From Ascarosepion bandense (Eukaryota; Mollusca; Cephalopoda; Sepiida; Sepiidae), in the NCBI GenBank assembly GCA_037127315.1, contig JBBBDQ010000915.1, positions 1,112,501-1,176,500 on the forward strand: a stretch of 64,000 nt of DNA, written 5' to 3'. Position numbers and translations under genes: made by a program. The notes beneath the pieces were generated by a model. It was not told where the DNA came from. It saw only the letters and a program-made list of their open reading frames with translations, and made no database searches. Position 1 is the first letter of the stretch. Every line of letters starts with the position of its first letter. This document shows, piece by piece, positions 1 to 11,548 of the stretch.

Positions 1-2180
1 TAGAAAAATGAGAAACTGTAACAACAAAAAGAAATGATAATATTTAAATCACAGCAATCTTTAACAGCGCCCTCCTCTTCCTTAGTGTCGTCTTATCCTT
101 CAATTAAAACTAATATCATGGCTCCCATTAGGATTACAAAATACGAAATGATTACCCATAAAAAAGCACACATGCATAAATACCTACTGAAAAACATCGC
201 CCCCCCCTTGCTCATACACCGTTTACTTCACCTAAAAAATCGAGCAACAGAAAAAGGCAAAGATGTTCATCGGTGGAAACTAATAAAAAACAGGAAAAAA
301 ATCTATACGCAATTTAAGGAAAGATGTGTGTGGGATGTTGACTGAGCAGTCGAAAAAGTCATTAACATAAACCTAAAAAATAAAATATTTAAGTTACTTA
401 TTAATTCCAAAGCATTCCGGGAAAAAGACGTTGAAAACTCAAATGGTTTTCCTGCACGCTAAGGGGATGATAATTGTTGTGCGATTGAGACAGAAATTCC
501 AACAAAAATAATTGACACTAGAAGTGGTAAATAACGACTTCGAAACATTCCTTTCCTGGCATTCTTCTACGAAGATTGTAATAAATTTAAATCATTTTTT
601 CAATGTGAATCCTCATATTTGTTCATCCATTTCTGTATAGAGCTCTCAAATTAATGTTCCCCTGAGACATTGGTTTTATGTACTCAATTTCTAAGCAGAC
701 TGCCTGATTTGTTCGATGGAACAAGACGTTCCACTCACTATTCTCATCCGCTTGCAAATACATCAGATCTAGGAAGACGATGCGAAGTGTATGTTGACGG
801 ATGTCAACGCTAAGCCTACCAAGAACACCTTCAGAAGGGTAGAGGTAACAGATCTCTTGACAAAACTTGGGAGGTTTACTTTCTCAAGCGAGGGAGAAAA
901 GGACTCTAATTACATTAGTGTAGCATAGGAGAGTAGGTTCTCCGATAGACGGTAATGAGAATTGGGGTTGATGTGTGTAAACACATACTTATACTTTCCT
1001 CTTTAAAGAAAGATTTAAGAAAATGTTCCTCCATGAAGAGAAAGTTGATTCCACATCTTGTCTCCTGTCACTGTTTTGTACCCTCTGATCTCTTTGCTGA
1101 CTTTGTCAGTCTCGTCTCTGCTCTATAAAAGAGCCTAAACCTCATCAGCATAAACGGATTACCTGGCCGAGGTGGTTGCACTAAACAAGAACATTCCTCA
1201 TAGGACTAGATCGCCTTTAACTTACGAAAAAAAGTGACCAGAAATTTGTCTTCCCTGTTAGATGCAGGGTACTTGTCTTGTTTGGATAAGTGTGTAATTG
1301 TTTGTATGGTTGGTTGAATTACTGGTTTTAATTTATCCAATCCCGCATAAATTCCGGCGAGATAACTGATATTTATGTCCCAATTAAATATTGCGTTTGT
1401 TTTTACTAACAACATTTTACTATCATGTATATATCGGATTATACATAGTGTTAACTTTCATACAGATTTTCATCTATAAAATGTTCTTTTTTATTCTCCA
1501 CTCACTACAGACAATTTTTTCCGTTAAGACTAGTTAGGACTTCCTAGAGTTTTTCATGTATTATGGCGTTTATGATAAGAATGTTAAGAAAGAATGTGGT
1601 ATTTTGTTGCAAGTAATCGTGTATATCTAGTTAGGGTCAGTGATTGTGGCTAGCTAAAATTTTAGAATAAGACAGATAAAGCTGAGCATTCCTCATCCTC
1701 AATTTTATTTTTGTACCACGTTTTTTGTATGTATACAAAAGTAATGATTACTGCTACTTCACAGTTTCAAGAGACCTACAGGACTGTTAGCTGTTTACAA
1801 ACTTTATATAATACGACAGATTTCACCAATACTAGATCGACTCAAAGCGACATTATTTTTATTATGTTATTCTCGTTTAACTTAATGGAGACATACTTGG
1901 TTGCTTGTTTCTATGTGTCCAAGTACTCACTTTTAAAAATAGGCAAACTAACTAAACAGCAATCTTATATCATTAGTAATGACTAATAAGCATTCTAACT
2001 ACCTACATGCATCATTCTACATATATGCATTAGTAAAGTTTGAAAGCTATGTACATTATTTAGGTTCAATAATTATCATTCTTAAGCAGATATACAAAAT
2101 TGTATGATGAGGTAAATACTGCATTTATTCAACTTTTAAAAGACGAATATCCGAAAGGGAAAAGATGTCCTACTATTATT
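1..2180. other. Unassigned AT-rich DNA
   Basis: I see no gene or recognisable mobile element in this stretch. Short open frames exist, for example 103 codons at 34-345 on the plus strand and 69 codons at 1206-1415 on the minus strand, but they show no domain, no splice-site context and no composition different from the surroundings. The part at about 700-1000 is less AT-rich than its neighbours and could be an old repeat that I cannot name. Confidence 0.5.
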
Positions 2181-2184
2181 TGTT

Positions 2185-2845
2185 AACAGTTCAAATAAAA
2201 TAAGATATGCTAATGAAACTGTTGATGGCAAGTAAAGCACACTACAGGAACTTGAAGAGAGAGTATTAAAGGAAACGGATTAGAAAGAACTAGCCATTAA
2301 TTTCAAGCAAACAGAATGTATGTTCGTTAACAAATCAAACAACTGAAGATGCCGACTACGATTTGGAGATAGCAGAATCAAGCAACTGAAGAAATTAAAA
2401 TATCTTGAAATTGTACTAATAGAGACCAAAAATTCTGTCACAGGATTATGAAGCTCATTGGAATAGCAAAATATTCATTCCAGAAACTAGACATAAAAAT
2501 AACAAATAAGGATTCTGAGAATACCACAAACTAAACAGAAGAAAGATTATTGTAATATGTTACCATTTCATTAAATAACATTTTGAATTAGAATAATTTA
2601 GATACAGATGTCATTTTTGGGAAACAAAGAAGAAATAGGCTTGGAAAATTTGGCCCGCAAAAGCAAAGTGGTCGAGTGGAAAATATTATTTGACAAACTT
2701 AGCAAACTTATATAAATGGTTGGCAGAACAGTGTCTAGGACGAATAGTAGGGGATCCTTGCTAAGAGCTACAATTATAGGAAGCTAAAAAAAAGCCATGA
2801 TCAACCACTTCTTCATGACACAGAGTACATAAAAAAGATAAGGAT
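2185..2845 (+). mobile_element. RTE-like LINE, degraded 3' half
   Basis: This is the C-terminal part of a non-LTR reverse transcriptase and its 3' tail, riddled with stops. Reading across frames it matches the nearly full-length copy at 22.7-25.8 kb. A YADD-like box survives as IRYANETV near 2200, followed by TLQELEERV and KQTECMFVNKS near 2290-2340. A stretch reading IKQLKKLKYLEIVL near 2375 corresponds to the usual KFKYLGSVL block. The tail near 2755-2845 (EAAKDTEMWKAM-type) matches the other copies. The RT aspartates are mutated, so it is dead. Family assignment is by motif only. Confidence 0.75.
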
Positions 2846-4000
2846 ATCAGCTGCGTTTTCCTACAATTAAATGCCAATAAGAATAAATATTAATGAGAAA
2901 GATGAACTTTGATAAAGCTAGATATAGAAAATTAAATTTATTCCAAAATTGCTGCCAAAAGCAAATATCATTAAAATGATATTGCAATAAACGAATTATT
3001 AGCTAGAGTTTTCATAGCAAGAAAGATTATATATTGAGTGAAACAAAATGATTCTCATGAAACAATTTCTAATAAAATTGAAGAAGAAATCAAAGAATTA
3101 CAAGAAGAGAAAAATAAAATGATTCTTTCATTTGTGGACTGGCGTATATAACATGCATTGAGGAAAGCAGTAATTATGGAAGTGGAAGAAGTAGAAAGCA
3201 GACATATGTAAAAGGCAATAACAAAGGGAGATAATTAAAGACAACACAAATTTGATGAACAAGAAGAGAAAGATAGACAGAAATACCAAGAAAAACTTGA
3301 TTGGCAGTGCAGAAGTAAATAAAATAATTAAAAAAGATCAGCAAGGACAATAATATTAAAAATGTTTTCGACCCAGTTTTAAGATGAAAAAAAATGTTTG
3401 CATTAAAAGAAACGACGAATGCGTAGGGACATGGCGTTAAATACTAGTGAGAAATGTATGAATGCCGTGCATGATATGATGTTGCTAAAAGCAGTCTAAA
3501 AATAAAGGGTGAAACGTATAAATTTGTTTTTTTTCTTTTTTAATCGCAGGATACCTTATAAATGAGGCGTTTTCCTTTTCCTTCTAGGATGATTTTTCTG
3601 TATCCAGTGAATCTAATGTCAAATACAAAAGTACTCTGCTTCCATTGTCTTAGACGATCTTGACTACACACAGCCGCATCTAATAAAGAACTCTTTTGAA
3701 AACGTATTCCTCACAATTTCATAGAAACTTTGCTCGTCTATATATATATATGAAAAAGAGCATCACTACACACTGAGAGAAACACATAAAACTCTAATGA
3801 TATTAAGTTTGTTAAAACTTTAAAAGTGTTGATGTCAGCTGTACGTTATTGTTTGCAATTTCATTTCTATCACCTCCCGGAAGAACAATATTTTTGCCAC
3901 ACGCTTTCTACATAGTTTAATCCATTTATCAAATATTCCTTCAACAAATCTTGACGCCACTTCAAGAAAACGACGTAAATAGCAACGTTATTAAAATGTT
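2846..4000. other. Unassigned AT-rich DNA
   Basis: No gene recognised. A purine-rich stretch at about 3050-3350 translates on the plus strand into lysine- and glutamate-rich, coiled-coil-like pieces (KIEEEIKELQEEKNKM near 3075), interrupted by stops. It may be an eroded piece of an element ORF but matches nothing I can name. Confidence 0.4.
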
Positions 4001-4009
4001 ATTATGCCT

Positions 4010-4340
4010 GGTAACAGCGCAACAAAAGTTGTGAGCGTTTTGTAACGTCACTACAGGAGCACTACCGCCGCTAATAGTGTATTATGCAAATGCTAACATC
4101 GCAGCAAATTTACTACACAAATGTTAACTGTTACAAAAGAAAGACCAACATCGTAAGGACGAGACAATTGTACTGCACAAATGATAATGTCAATACAAGT
4201 GAGCTGTACGATTGACAACCTCGATTCAACAGTACTGAACAAATGATAACGTCAATACAAGAGTACTACACAAATTTTAACTTCACTACAAGAGAACTAT
4301 GCAAACAGAAACACTGTTATGAAATCAATATCAAAAGATA
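4010..4340. repeat. Degenerate minisatellite, AACGTCA/CTACAAGAG units
   Basis: Variants of a roughly 30-60 bp unit recur here. The words ACACAAATG, GATAACGTCAATACAAG and GTACTACACAAAT each appear several times with substitutions, for example at about 4170-4195, 4235-4260 and 4260-4300. Spacing between repeated words is irregular, so this is an old, diverged tandem array. No coding role is seen. Confidence 0.6.
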
Positions 4341-4649
4341 ATATTGCTGCAAGAGTTCACAAGTTAAAATATATAAAAAGAATCGAAAACTAATGCTTGC
4401 AATAAGTGCAAAAATGAGGGGAATAATTACCAAAGAAAAATAACAAGAATTCTAAAATATCTGTTGTAAAATGAATTGGCGAATTCAATTAGAAAATCAG
4501 AAATAACGACATTTATTTTGATAAACACAAGAAAACGTGATAATGAACGGCACCTTTATACCTTACGTTCGCAGGGTGGCAAGCAGATTTTCTATATATG
4601 TATCGTTTCCATTCAGAACATTAGTGATTATGGCTCACCACAATTTTCT

Positions 4650-5400
4650 ATCTTTTGAAACTTATGTGAAATTACTATTCTGCTTAAGCCCTGTTTGATA
4701 TTTGTTTAAGAAAGCTCCTCATGTGACTCTAGGTCTGCCGCTGACATTCTTGTCTTCAACATTTCGCATTAGAGTTAAATTCTTTTTTCCAAATTATAAC
4801 CCCCATAAATTCTAATTATCTTTTTTTCTGAATTTTACGGAGTTCTTTTCTTTTTTAAGGCAATTCTCTGAAAGAATGTTTCCTCTACAAGATTCTGAGC
4901 TTATTTCAGTAAAAGCTGATTTCTTTTGCGTGGAGTCTTTCTCTTATCAGCTGTGAAAAAATATTTCCTTGCCAACGATTGATATTACACAAGAGTCCAA
5001 AATGTTTTTCTTGTTTCTAATCATATTTTTTTCATATTTGGAAGTCAAATGTTGCTCTTCAAATCAGTATTCGGATTTCACCGTCACATTTCCTTCATCT
5101 TTTATAACATTTCCGAGATATTTGAATTTGTCTCCAATTCGTAGTTCGCACTCGGACTGATTCTTTGTGCTGACAAAAATGCATTCTTTCTTCTTAGTTT
5201 ATTTTTATCACATTCCTTAAATAAATTTTCTTAAATTTCCGGCAGTCTTCCTTCTGTACTTTCTCTCGCCACTATGTCATATCTTAAGTTGTTAACAATG
5301 TCTCCCCCAATAATATATTCTGTTAGAAGTTCTAGTCTGCTTAGGATCATCCTGTGAGAGAAATTTAAAATAAATCAATGTCACCTTTTCATTTCTGCGT
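4650..5400 (-). mobile_element. RTE-like LINE, antisense RT C-terminal fragment
   Basis: Read on the minus strand, this is the region downstream of RT motif B in a non-LTR retrotransposon. Around 5300-5250 it gives NNLRYDIVARESTEG, an eroded form of NNLRYADDIVLIAESTEG. Around 5140-5060 it gives IGDKFKYLGNVIKDEG followed by NVTVKSEY, then further downstream KNILDSCVIS, which corresponds to the RILDCYVMSV block of the family. Two or more frameshifts and several stops make it a pseudogene. It differs clearly from the 22.7 kb copy, so it may belong to a sister subfamily. Confidence 0.75.
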
Positions 5401-5739
5401 ACTGCAGTTTCTTTAAGTTTGCAGGAGGTTATTTTCCAGTTTGAGTTTTGGAGGATTCTAATATATTTCCAATATTAATCAAATTTCTTTTAGTATGTAA
5501 ATAGTTGTCATCAAATAATTTTCCATAGATTATTTGATATAGTTATACGTACTAATGCTTTAGAATTAGTATTAGAAACAAATTTCTATGAGAAAAAAAT
5601 CCAGGCAAGCAAAAACGGGATGGCTCAAGATTCTTATCAAGCACTGGCACTATTGTCTCGATTGTCGATTACTTGTTCTACGGCAATTCTTTGCGAGGTA
5701 CGTTATTTCAAGGAAGCATCAGAAAAGTTTATTAGCAAA

Positions 5740-6455
5740 CACGGAAAGGAAGCAATAAAACTCCCTACAAAGGGTAGCTGAAGAAAGCAAAAAGAAAGAA
5801 CTAAACCAATCTTACAAGAAAACTGAATGTAAGGTCATCTTTAAAAAGAGTAATATCGAATGCCAGCTACAGGTCCCGGATGCTAAAAGCAAGCAACTAG
5901 AGAGAACGAATCTTGTGACATTGAGATTCGAAGTCATATAAGCATGGCCAAGGGTGCATGACAACAGCTAAACAGAGTATTGAGATATAGGAAAACTTTG
6001 TTGGAAACAAATAAAAGAGTATTGTATTTATATGCAATATCTGTCTATCAATGCTGGAGAAACACATCAAAGATTATGGAAAAACTTGAAGCAACCGAAA
6101 TGTGGTTCTATAGAAGGATGCTGAGAATACCATGGAACGAACATGTTAGGAATGGCGAGGTTTTGGAGTAGATATATTAAAAAGAAAAATTATACTAAAC
6201 ACCAGGAAAAGACAGCTGGAATTTCTGTGATATGTAAGGAGAAAAGAGGGCTTGGAGAATCTAATACTCAAGGGACAGAAAAGTGTAACAGGAGAAGGCA
6301 ACGCATAACACACTTGATCGACTTGACAAATAAATACTAACTCAGGGTTTGGGAGGGATAACAAGAGAAAGAGTGTTAGAAGCTGCAAAGGATACAGAGA
6401 TGTGAAAGGCCATGTTCACCCACGTCCCGAATGCACACGGCACATAGAAAAAGAA
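5740..6455 (+). mobile_element. RTE-like LINE, 3' tail
   Basis: A 5'-truncated copy covering the end of the RT protein and the 3' untranslated tail. It reads LQRVAEESKKKELNQSYKKT near 5760-5830 and then, in one open frame at 5980-6171, ends with ATEMWFYRRMLRIPW followed by NEHV. That block is the family hallmark, seen also at 25.5 kb. A one-base shift follows, then the tail with a CACGTCCCGAATGCACACGG word close to 6420-6440. The 5' part of the element is missing. Confidence 0.8.
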
Positions 6456-6599
6456 AATAAATTTGTGTGACAGTTGCCAGTACCAGAGCACTCGTTTCTT
6501 TCTTTGTCAAATGCTTATGCTCTATACTTTCTCACAACCTCACTCCTACCCCCACCGCCACCTCGGCTGAATGCCTTTGTGTCAGTCGATTGTAAAATC

Positions 6600-6960
6600 C
6601 ATATTATTTGTCTATCTAGATTTATACACAAGTTGAATGATGATGGTTAGCCTTTCTCTTTCCAGTTTTATGTTTTCCAACTTTCCACTTGGGTTCAATG
6701 TCCTGAAATTCCATATTTCGATTAAGAATTTGTCTTTGTTGGCAACAAAAGCTGGATGACGGTCAGGTGAGACCTATTGCATATGTTGTTCCTTAGCGAT
6801 CGATGAATCAATTCTAAGGATGCTGATCCCTTTCACGCCGTTTTGATTACGTTCAATTCTTTTATAGCCATAAGGAATTGGAGGGTCGTGTTCGATTTCC
6901 AGTCGGTTTCGTCTTATTCAACTTAGATGAAAATACACTTTCAAAATATATGAGTCATCA
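6600..6960 (-). mobile_element. RTE-like LINE, antisense 5' endonuclease fragment
   Basis: On the minus strand near 6740-6660 the translation gives IEIWNFRTLNPSGKLENIK. This lines up with LETWNVRTLNNCGQLENVKQ at the start of the endonuclease domain in the 22.7 kb copy. Only the N-terminal part of the APE-type endonuclease and some upstream leader sequence is present. It lies close to, but in the opposite orientation from, the 3' tail at 5740-6455, so the two come from separate insertions or a rearranged one. Confidence 0.65.
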
Positions 6961-7364
6961 TGTACAAATATAGCATGAAAGTAAACGTTTCCTTCTATCC
7001 CTGGGTTAAATAATTAAACATGTACCAAGAACAAGCATAGCTATTCTCAAAAAGGCGTTAATGCAATATTCACACTCAAAAGAATAGCATTATTTTTCCA
7101 CTCTAAACTAACTTTCTGATTTACAGAATTAATTGACATGTAAATTCATCGAGACCCCTATTCTATGTCGTTGACTCTTTGAGTTCGTTCATCCTTTTAT
7201 AGATTTTATGTTTAATCCTACAAGGATATTAAATGCTCTCCTCGCTCCATTTGATGAAGCCAAATCAGTTAACGAACATCTGACAAAAAGTTATACCTCT
7301 GAGGAAATAAGAAAATGTATGTACTAGAAGATAAATTAACTATTCTCACTCACTCTTTCTAAAG

Positions 7365-7424
<60 letters not shown>
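7365..7424. repeat. (CT)n then (AT)n compound microsatellite
   Basis: About 24 bases of CT repeats run directly into about 36 bases of AT repeats. The tract abuts the repeat pair beginning near 7430, a placement typical of the ends of non-autonomous elements. Confidence 0.95.
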
Positions 7425-7427
<3 letters not shown>

Positions 7428-7429
7428 GA

Positions 7430-7840
7430 AAGACCTGTTTCGCAGTAACACAGATCATCAGTACGGTTAGACATCTGATTGCGTCTAACCAGAATTGAAA
7501 CCGAACCGAATTGACATCAGTCGGCTATTCTACCGCTAAAATATGGGCGCTCGATGGAGCAAGGCGGATTTTAGCGCGTTATATACACAATGTAAACACA
7601 CGCCATTAACCGAAAGCGTGCCAATTCATAATTCAATGAACGATACGTAAATGCGTCAGTAGTTACTGTTTTTAAAGTCTACCATTACTTCATAGTGCTC
7701 AATCGCCTTGCAAGGGTCATCCGCAGACAGCTGTTTTACAGCTTTCAGCCAGTATAGAAACCCGACCGAACTGACATCACTCGGCGATTCTACCTCTAAG
7801 CGATGGGCGGATGAAATGGTGGATTTTAATTTTGTTTTGT
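7430..7840. repeat. Dispersed element with two direct ~85-95 bp repeats
   Basis: Two related segments, about 7486-7580 and 7748-7832, lie in the same orientation. Both carry GAAACC(C)GA(A)CCGAA followed by TGACATCA and TCGGC(G/T)ATTCTACC, and both end in a GGATTTTA word. The period is about 262 bp. The left edge carries a hairpin (GGTTAGAC at 7465-7472 pairing with GTCTAACC at 7483-7490) and, on the minus strand, CTGATGA separated from GAAAC by 13 bases (7438-7461). Direct terminal duplication is compatible with a Penelope-like pseudo-LTR or a short LTR-like unit, but no protein is present. The minus-strand 99-codon frame at 7656-7955 is unrecognised and probably fortuitous. Confidence 0.55.
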
Positions 7841-8144
7841 AGCAAATATTTGTATAGAACAGTATAATGCCGTTAGTTTTTGAAAATGTTTTAGTTTGAC
7901 AATACCCAAATATTCGTCGGATTATATGAAAAGTCAAGCAACCAATGTGACTCAACTTAGTGACTAATAAGCGAAAAGAACTGATGTTTTCGAAATTTTT
8001 TAATGCAAATTATTATATTTTACTTATTTTGATTTTGGATTAATTTATGTGCTATATATTTTCAGTAATACGAGCTTAAGCATTTAACCGTTCTCTTTCA
8101 ATCTTTAACATTTTTGTGGTCATTTATGTTGGTATGGAAAAGAA

Positions 8145-8475
8145 GTCAGTCAGTTAAGTGCCATACGTGATACACGGTTGGGCTATCATATCTCGAAAGA
8201 GACATGACTGACTGGACAGAAGATTATCTCTCAGTAGGTTGTCATTACTTTTCTGCGGTAGACCGGTTGCAAGCCTAGGCTATAGAACCCAATCGGTCCT
8301 GTCATTTACTCCATAACTGGAGGGAAGAGACGGATTAATACCTTTCGCAAGGGTATTTGCGTGTAAGCGAATCCAACGAATTCAATTGGAATTTGAACTC
8401 GGCTCCCCGATTTTTTTTTCTAAGCCAATATCCACTGCACCACAACGCACATCCACTATTACAACGCACATCCAC
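8145..8475 (-). mobile_element. tRNA-derived SINE, full-length copy
   Basis: Reading on the minus strand, the element starts with GTGCGTTGTGGTGCAGTGG, which holds a Pol III A box (TGGTGCAGTGG), followed about 40 bases later by a B box within GAGTTCAAATTCC. The body, shared by all copies in this window, contains CAAATACCCTTGCGAAAGG, TTATGG(A/G)(G/T)TAAAT and GGTTCTATAGCC. It ends in a CATGTCTC...GAGA hairpin and a CACTTAACTGACTGACT tail. The head word ACAACGCACATCCAC is duplicated at 8446-8475. Its form agrees with octopus tRNA-derived SINEs in the literature (OR and OK type families), but I cannot assign a named family. Confidence 0.85.
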
Positions 8476-9476
8476 GGAAAAGTCGTACTTCTTTCAAAAG
8501 TAGAGATATTGGGAAATATATATATATATATATATTGACAGATGATAACACCTCGATTAAGATTAATTCAATTTAAAATGTAAATCTGTATGAGCGATGG
8601 TTTTCTTATTGTTTTTCCGTTAAAGTTATATTTTTAATCATTGAACTTCAAGCAAGGTAACAAAATCACTAAGACGCAATGGATTCTGAATAAAATATGA
8701 GATAAAAAAGGAGAGGGAACAATAAATATACAAGAAGTAAGACGAGAAAAGATAACGATTCATATTGAAGTTATATATTTAAAGATTGATGTTGACTGAA
8801 AGCAAGAAACTAGAACAGATTTTTACAAACAACAACTGAAAAGAAGAACATTTAAGCATAGAAATTGCAAGTACATCTCGCCATTTCAACTGAAAAGTGA
8901 TGAGGCCGTGCTGACGATCTAGTACAACACTTAAACCCATAATTCAATGTACCATAGAGGAATAACCGTCGAAATATTTGTAGAGGAGTCACAAAGAAGC
9001 TATTCTCTGGCGTTAAATTACTGGCTAAAACCGAGGTCAATTCAAGATCGATAACGTTTTAAATTTTTTCTTTGGATTTAATCAAGAATCTCTAGATATA
9101 TAGTAGAACCAACGTACCAGATGTAGTAGCAATATTTAACATTTGAACAAATGACATATATAAATTGCTAAAATAGATGCATGAGAATAATTATCTAACA
9201 AGAAGTTACGTACCAACATTCCTTACAGCAGTTGATTCAATGTAATCTTTTTACTTCACGCCTGCCGATTGCGTTATTCCGAAAAGGTTTATGGAGCCAC
9301 TCCCTTATTTCCAAACTGATATTTACTGAGGTTAGTTAAAGATAACGAAAATTTAAATGACAATGAAAAGGAACATTATTATGAATTCCTCTTTCAACTC
9401 CTCCCCTCTCAGCTTTTCTAATCATTATCACCTGGCTGTCTTAAACGATGATGTTCAACACAGATAGGAAATTTAT
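8476..9476. other. Unassigned AT-rich DNA
   Basis: No gene or element recognised. A short (TA)n tract is at 8516-8535. A 62-codon minus-strand frame at 8852-9040 has no recognisable motif. Confidence 0.5.
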
Positions 9477-9768
9477 TCAGTCAGTTAAGTGCTATACGTT
9501 ATACACGCCTGGGCGATCATGTCTCAAAAGGGAAGACTTTTCGGCAGTTGGTTGTCATTACATTCTGCATTAAAGTGGTTGCCAACAAAGGCTTTAGGAG
9601 CCAGTATGTCCTGTTATTTGGCCCATAGCTGGAAAGAAGAGATGGATACATACCTTTCTCATGGGTATTTGCCCGTAAATAGATGAAACGAATTCAAATG
9701 GAATTCGAACTACGCTCTCTGATTTTTCTTCTCGAGCCGATATACACTGCTCTACAACGCACATGCCG
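9477..9768 (-). mobile_element. tRNA-derived SINE copy
   Basis: Same family and orientation as the copy at 8145. The tail TCAGTTAAGTGCTATACG is at the low-coordinate end and the tRNA-like head, ACGCACATGC with the CACTGC A-box remnant, at about 9740-9767. The A box is mutated (CACTGCTCTAC on the plus strand), so it would transcribe poorly. Apparent plus- and minus-strand open frames of about 65 codons across it are products of the SINE sequence and are not genes. Confidence 0.85.
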
Positions 9769-9856
9769 TAATTATCTCGTTCATAAAGCAGTATCAATCA
9801 AAGATAACATATATGTGTGTGTATGTAGGCAGTAAAGTTTCTTCTAGACATGTCAT

Positions 9857-10116
9857 ATTAAATAGTTTGCAAACATTGTCTCTGCTTATTTATTAAAATC
9901 CGTTTATACTCAGGGATAATCTTTCGCGTATTACAATTAAAAGATGTCAGAAATTAGCTATAATATTGCCAGATAATTATTCTAGAATGAATAATAAAAT
10001 TAACTATCAAAATTAAAGCTATTTCTTACATCTTTCAATTATAATACGCAAAAGATTATCAGTAAGTATGAACGGATTTTATTAAAGATAAGCAGACACT
10101 ATTTGCAATTTAATCT
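9857..10116. mobile_element. MITE-like element with ~100-bp inverted arms
   Basis: The left arm (about 9857-9960) and right arm (about 10014-10116) are reverse complements over most of their length. Shared words read inward are TGTCTCTGCTTA/TGTCTGCTTA, ATTAAAATCCGTT/AATAAAATCCGTT, GATAATCTTTCGCGTATTA/GATAATCTTTTGCGTATTA and AAAGATGT(C/A)AGAAAT. About 50 bases of AT-rich spacer separate the arms. There is no coding capacity. The size and structure match a miniature inverted-repeat transposable element or foldback unit. The autonomous partner is not in the window, and I could not fix a target-site duplication. Confidence 0.8.
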
Positions 10117-10573
10117 GAAAAAAATATATATATATTTACATTTTTCAGAAGTTATAACAAGTATATGCTATAATATCACTACAAAAGTAGCTATTTTGTT
10201 TTGACATACTTGTGTCTTTTCAAGTGATATGGTTTATTTCAAATTCATGGGTTTTTAAAGGTTATAATCAGCGAGGCATTGTTGTATGTACAATGTGGAC
10301 CATTCAGAGTAAACCTACTTCTAATTTAGAGAATATGTATGCAGACTTAAAAATAATTGGCGGGGGGCATTAATATTAACATTTGAATAAATTGAGATCA
10401 GCATTATTAATTACTTATTATATCTACTTTATTATTGTTGGGAAATTTTTAGGAAATTTTTCTAAGTTTAACAATTTATTAGATTTAGAAAGTTATTCTT
10501 ATATTAAACGAAGAAGAGAAAGAACGAACACATAAATAAACCTACAAACATCCACACATTGAAAAATAGACGA

Positions 10574-10623
<50 letters not shown>

Positions 10624-10962
10624 CGATTTTATTGACGTCAAAAGTAAAGTAAGACAGAAAATGTACATTTGTGTAGTAAAAGGTAATTTAGAATAGTTTT
10701 GTTAAAATTAACCACTAAACAAAGTGTATCAGCTTAATTTCTTATTTCATTCCTTTTTTGGTTTAAGTATAAAATATTGCATACCCATATTAAAATTGTG
10801 TATAAACTGTCCTAATCTGTTTTTCATGTGTCTTTTGAGTGCTTTTGATCGTCTTAGGTGTCATGCATAAATGGATGTTGTCAGTATGACAAGCAAGAGT
10901 TACTGGCTACATCCTGATAACATACGTTTCGCGTATATTTTAAATACATTGACTTGCAAATC
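10117..10962. repeat. AT-rich DNA with a (TA)n tract at 10575-10621
   Basis: Apart from the 47-base pure TA repeat, no gene or named element is seen. Open frames are short and without motifs. Confidence 0.6.
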
Positions 10963-11266
10963 TGTCAGTTAAGTGGCATACATGATACATGCTTGGCCGA
11001 TCATATATTTAAAGAAACATGACAGACTAAGCAGAAAATTTTACCGCGGTAGGTTGCAGTTTCATTCTGTGGTAGACTGGATTCCAACCAAAGCTATAGA
11101 AACCAAGCTGTCCTTTTATTTAACCCATAGCTGGAGAGAGAAGAAACGGATTATAACCGTTCGTAAGAGTAATTGCGCCTAAATGAATACAACGTTAAAC
11201 TGGAATTCGAACTCAGTTGTCTGGTTTCTCATTCCGAGCCGCTATCACACAACAACGCATATCCAC
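10963..11266 (-). mobile_element. tRNA-derived SINE copy
   Basis: Third copy of the same SINE. The 3' tail begins with GTCAGTTAAGTGGCATACATG at the low end, and the head (CAACGCATATCCAC on the plus strand) is at about 11253-11266. The B-box part reads GAGTTCGAATTCCAG on the minus strand, close to consensus, while the A box is disrupted. The hairpin near the tail has lost pairing. It is more diverged than the 8.1 kb copy. Confidence 0.85.
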
Positions 11267-11548
11267 ATACAAAAATACCTAGACGTAACAAACGTATGTA
11301 CATATAATGTTAGGTGACACTGTATCTTATAATCTATATATAACATTCTGTGACTTCTGTTGGTTCGTGTAGTCCGGCAAACCCTCTAAAATAGTATTCA
11401 TTGACTGATCGAATTCAATTTTGAGGTGAATTGCAAATATGTAAGGGAGTACGAAATACAGATGGGTTTAATAGAGTGCATAACGTAGTACAATAAACTT
11501 TCAGTATTTGTTTTAGAAAAAAAGAGAAAAGAAAAAACTGATAACTAC

